The notes beneath the pieces were generated by a model. The model did no database searches. It was not told the origin of the DNA and was given only the letters and a program-made list of their open reading frames with translations. Of a stretch of 64,000 nucleotides of DNA, positions 62,731 to 64,000 are shown piece by piece. Position numbers and translations under genes: made by a program. Each line of letters opens with the position of its first letter. Position 1 is the stretch's first letter. This stretch comes from Pedobacter westerhofensis (GTDB taxonomy: Bacteria > Bacteroidota > Bacteroidia > Sphingobacteriales > Sphingobacteriaceae): positions 310,001 to 374,000 of the forward strand of contig NZ_FXTN01000001.1 in NCBI RefSeq assembly GCF_900182595.1. The letters run 5' to 3'.

Positions 62731-63273
62731 TTAAAAAGAAGATAGCAACTTGTTTTCAGGATAAGTTAGTTTGGAGCTCTTTCTGTTGCCGTTAAAGGTG
62801 ACGTGAAAGATGTTGATCTGGTCGTCAAAAAGGTCGTAAAGCACCGTACTGGTAGTTTCCATCTTGCGGAGGCCGGTAACTCTGGCCGATTCCAGGTAAA
62901 TGATTACTGCCTCCTTATCATTTTCAAAGCCCATATAGCTGAGGCGTAAAGGCCTTCCGTTTGCAGCGATACTCAGATGCGAGGCCATGTACCTGCCCAC
63001 CAGCACTTCCATCTCTTTATGTCTTGCAGCAGAGGAGAGATCGGGCTTCACTTTATAGTTTTTTGCCAGCAGGTCTTCAAAGTCATCTGTAAAGATCCGG
63101 CAGCTGATTTCTACCGTATTAGTTTTGGGGTTGCAATTCAGTTCTGTGGAACTCAGATGTAAAGGATGCCTGCCTGCACTTTCTTCCAGAATAGGGCCTG
63201 ATGGTTTTACAGCCCCGAGAATTAAGTAACAAATTAATAGAGATTGGTGTAAGAATGGCATCATAATGATCAT
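62731..63273 (-). CDS. DUF6702-family protein
   Basis: This 180-residue protein has a hydrophobic N-terminus (MIIMMPFLHQSLLICYLILG). The rest is beta-rich: HPLHLSSTELNCNPKTNTV, ISCRIFTDDFEDLLAKNYK, LSIAANGRPLRLSYMGFEND and INIFHVTFNGNRKSSKLTYP. I recognise the DUF6702 family of Bacteroidota, often next to an M1 metallopeptidase gene, as here. The function is unknown. It is probably exported. It is not part of the pectin locus. Confidence 0.78.
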   Translation of the reverse strand: MIIMMPFLHQSLLICYLILGAVKPSGPILEESAGRHPLHLSSTELNCNPKTNTVEISCRIFTDDFEDLLAKNYKVKPDLSSAARHKEMEVLVGRYMASHLSIAANGRPLRLSYMGFENDKEAVIIYLESARVTGLRKMETTSTVLYDLFDDQINIFHVTFNGNRKSSKLTYPENKLLSSF

Positions 63274-63332
63274 TTATTTTTTCAGTACAAAAAAACGTTT
63301 TAAATTTAGAGTTGCAATAAAAAAAGTTTCAA

Positions 63333-64000
63333 ATGAATAAAGCTCTCCCTATCTTAATGCTGCTGGGCTCCGCCATGCAGTTTTCTTACGCTCAAAACAT
63401 CCAGAACAATCCCGGGAGCAATCACGGAAATAAGTTTGAGCAGTTAGGAACTATTCTGACTACCCCGAATGAACAAAGAACGGCAAGCGGGGCGCCGGGT
63501 GTAAAATACTGGCAGCAGCGCGCTGATTACGACATCAAGTGCAGTCTTGACGAGCAAAGCCAGCTGCTTACCGGTGCTGAAAAGGTGACGTATTTTAATA
63601 ACTCACCTGATGTGCTTACCTATATCTGGTTACAGCTGGATGAAAATGAACATAATAACCTGAAGAATGCAGGTTACCAAAGCAGCACTACTCTTCCTGA
63701 GATTGCGACAACCAATTCTATCGACAGAGCTGTGATCAGTGATACGGATAATGGTAACGGGGTCAAAATATTAAAAATCACTGATGCGCTCGGCAAAGAG
63801 TTGAAATATACAGTGAACAAGACCATGATGCGTGTAGAGATGCCAGTACCATTAAAAGCTGGTCAGCAGTTCATTTTTAACGTAAACTGGAAATACCAGA
63901 TCACAGACCGCTTAAAAGAAGGGGGTCGCGGAGGTTATGAATACTTCCCTGAGGACGGCAATTACCTGTTTACAATGGCGCAGTGGTATCCCCGTTTATG
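63333..64000 (+). CDS. M1-family metallopeptidase (aminopeptidase N-like), N-terminal part cut by window edge
   Basis: The ATG at 63333 opens 222 codons to the window edge without a stop. Signal peptide MNKALPILMLLGSAMQFSYA is followed by a mature N-terminus with GVKYWQQRADYDIKCSLDEQ (split before further text), LTGAEKVTYFNNSPDVL and YIWLQLDENEHNN, the first beta-saddle domain of aminopeptidase N-like proteins. The zinc site (HExxH) lies beyond the edge, so catalytic competence cannot be checked. It is divergent from the DUF6702 gene. Confidence 0.85.
   Translation, partial: MNKALPILMLLGSAMQFSYAQNIQNNPGSNHGNKFEQLGTILTTPNEQRTASGAPGVKYWQQRADYDIKCSLDEQSQLLTGAEKVTYFNNSPDVLTYIWLQLDENEHNNLKNAGYQSSTTLPEIATTNSIDRAVISDTDNGNGVKILKITDALGKELKYTVNKTMMRVEMPVPLKAGQQFIFNVNWKYQITDRLKEGGRGGYEYFPEDGNYLFTMAQWYPRL

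Overview
The window looks like a chromosomal segment of a Bacteroidota bacterium, most likely a Sphingobacteriaceae/Pedobacter-like soil or plant-associated species. The reasons are a SusC/SusD pair, N-terminal signal peptides and lipoprotein signals on nearly every enzyme, weak or absent Shine-Dalgarno sequences, and a DUF6702 gene divergent from an M1 peptidase. I see no tRNA, rRNA, insertion sequence, integrase or CRISPR array.

Layout. Positions 1-3985 hold a TetR-controlled RND efflux operon, cut by the left edge. Four TCTAAC-N3-GTTAGA-like palindromes there are probable repressor operators. Positions 4085-57169 are one very large polysaccharide utilization locus (PUL) of about 53 kb in four transcription blocks. 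Block A runs on the minus strand from 57169 to 33730: SusC, SusD, PL1-type lyase, a beta-helix/TIM-barrel protein, GH140, GH43, a beta-propeller enzyme, GH2, GH78, a sialidase-fold protein, an esterase and a Tat-exported TIM-barrel protein. The genes are 1-40 nt apart or overlapping, except one 151-nt gap carrying a hairpin. Block B runs on the minus strand from 30950 to 21177: GH78, a beta-propeller glycosidase, GH2 and GH106. Block C is on the plus strand from 16417 to 20178: a CE20-type esterase and a DUF5703 (alpha/alpha)6 protein. Block D runs on the minus strand from 16255 to 4085: a GH138-like protein, an (alpha/alpha)6 glycosidase, GH28 and a 2124-residue GH95-GH2 fusion. Between A and B lies a short redox cluster (SRPBCC, SDR, F420-reductase-like) with a decayed Crp/Fnr regulator. 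Another SDR sits between B and C.

Function. Polygalacturonase, pectate-lyase-like, three rhamnosidases, GH140 apiosidase, three GH2 modules, GH95, a GH138-like alpha-galacturonidase candidate, sialidase-fold proteins and two esterase types together point to a highly branched, acetylated or methylated pectin. The GH140 gene (apiose) plus GH106, GH138-like, GH95 and GH28 specifically suggest rhamnogalacturonan II (RG-II). This is an inference from families recognised by eye. SusC/SusD would bind and import oligosaccharides at the outer membrane, and the enzymes would trim them at the surface and in the periplasm. The flank at 57256-62693 adds a DUF3826 protein, an AraC-type regulator, a DHDPS-family aldolase, a sodium/solute symporter and mannonate dehydratase UxuA. 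These would import and catabolise released uronic or 2-keto-3-deoxy acids. The right edge (62731-64000) is an unrelated DUF6702 gene and the start of an M1 metallopeptidase.

Limits: family calls are by motif and overall pattern only. No database search was possible, and several beta-propeller and (alpha/alpha)6 proteins are assigned only to a fold.
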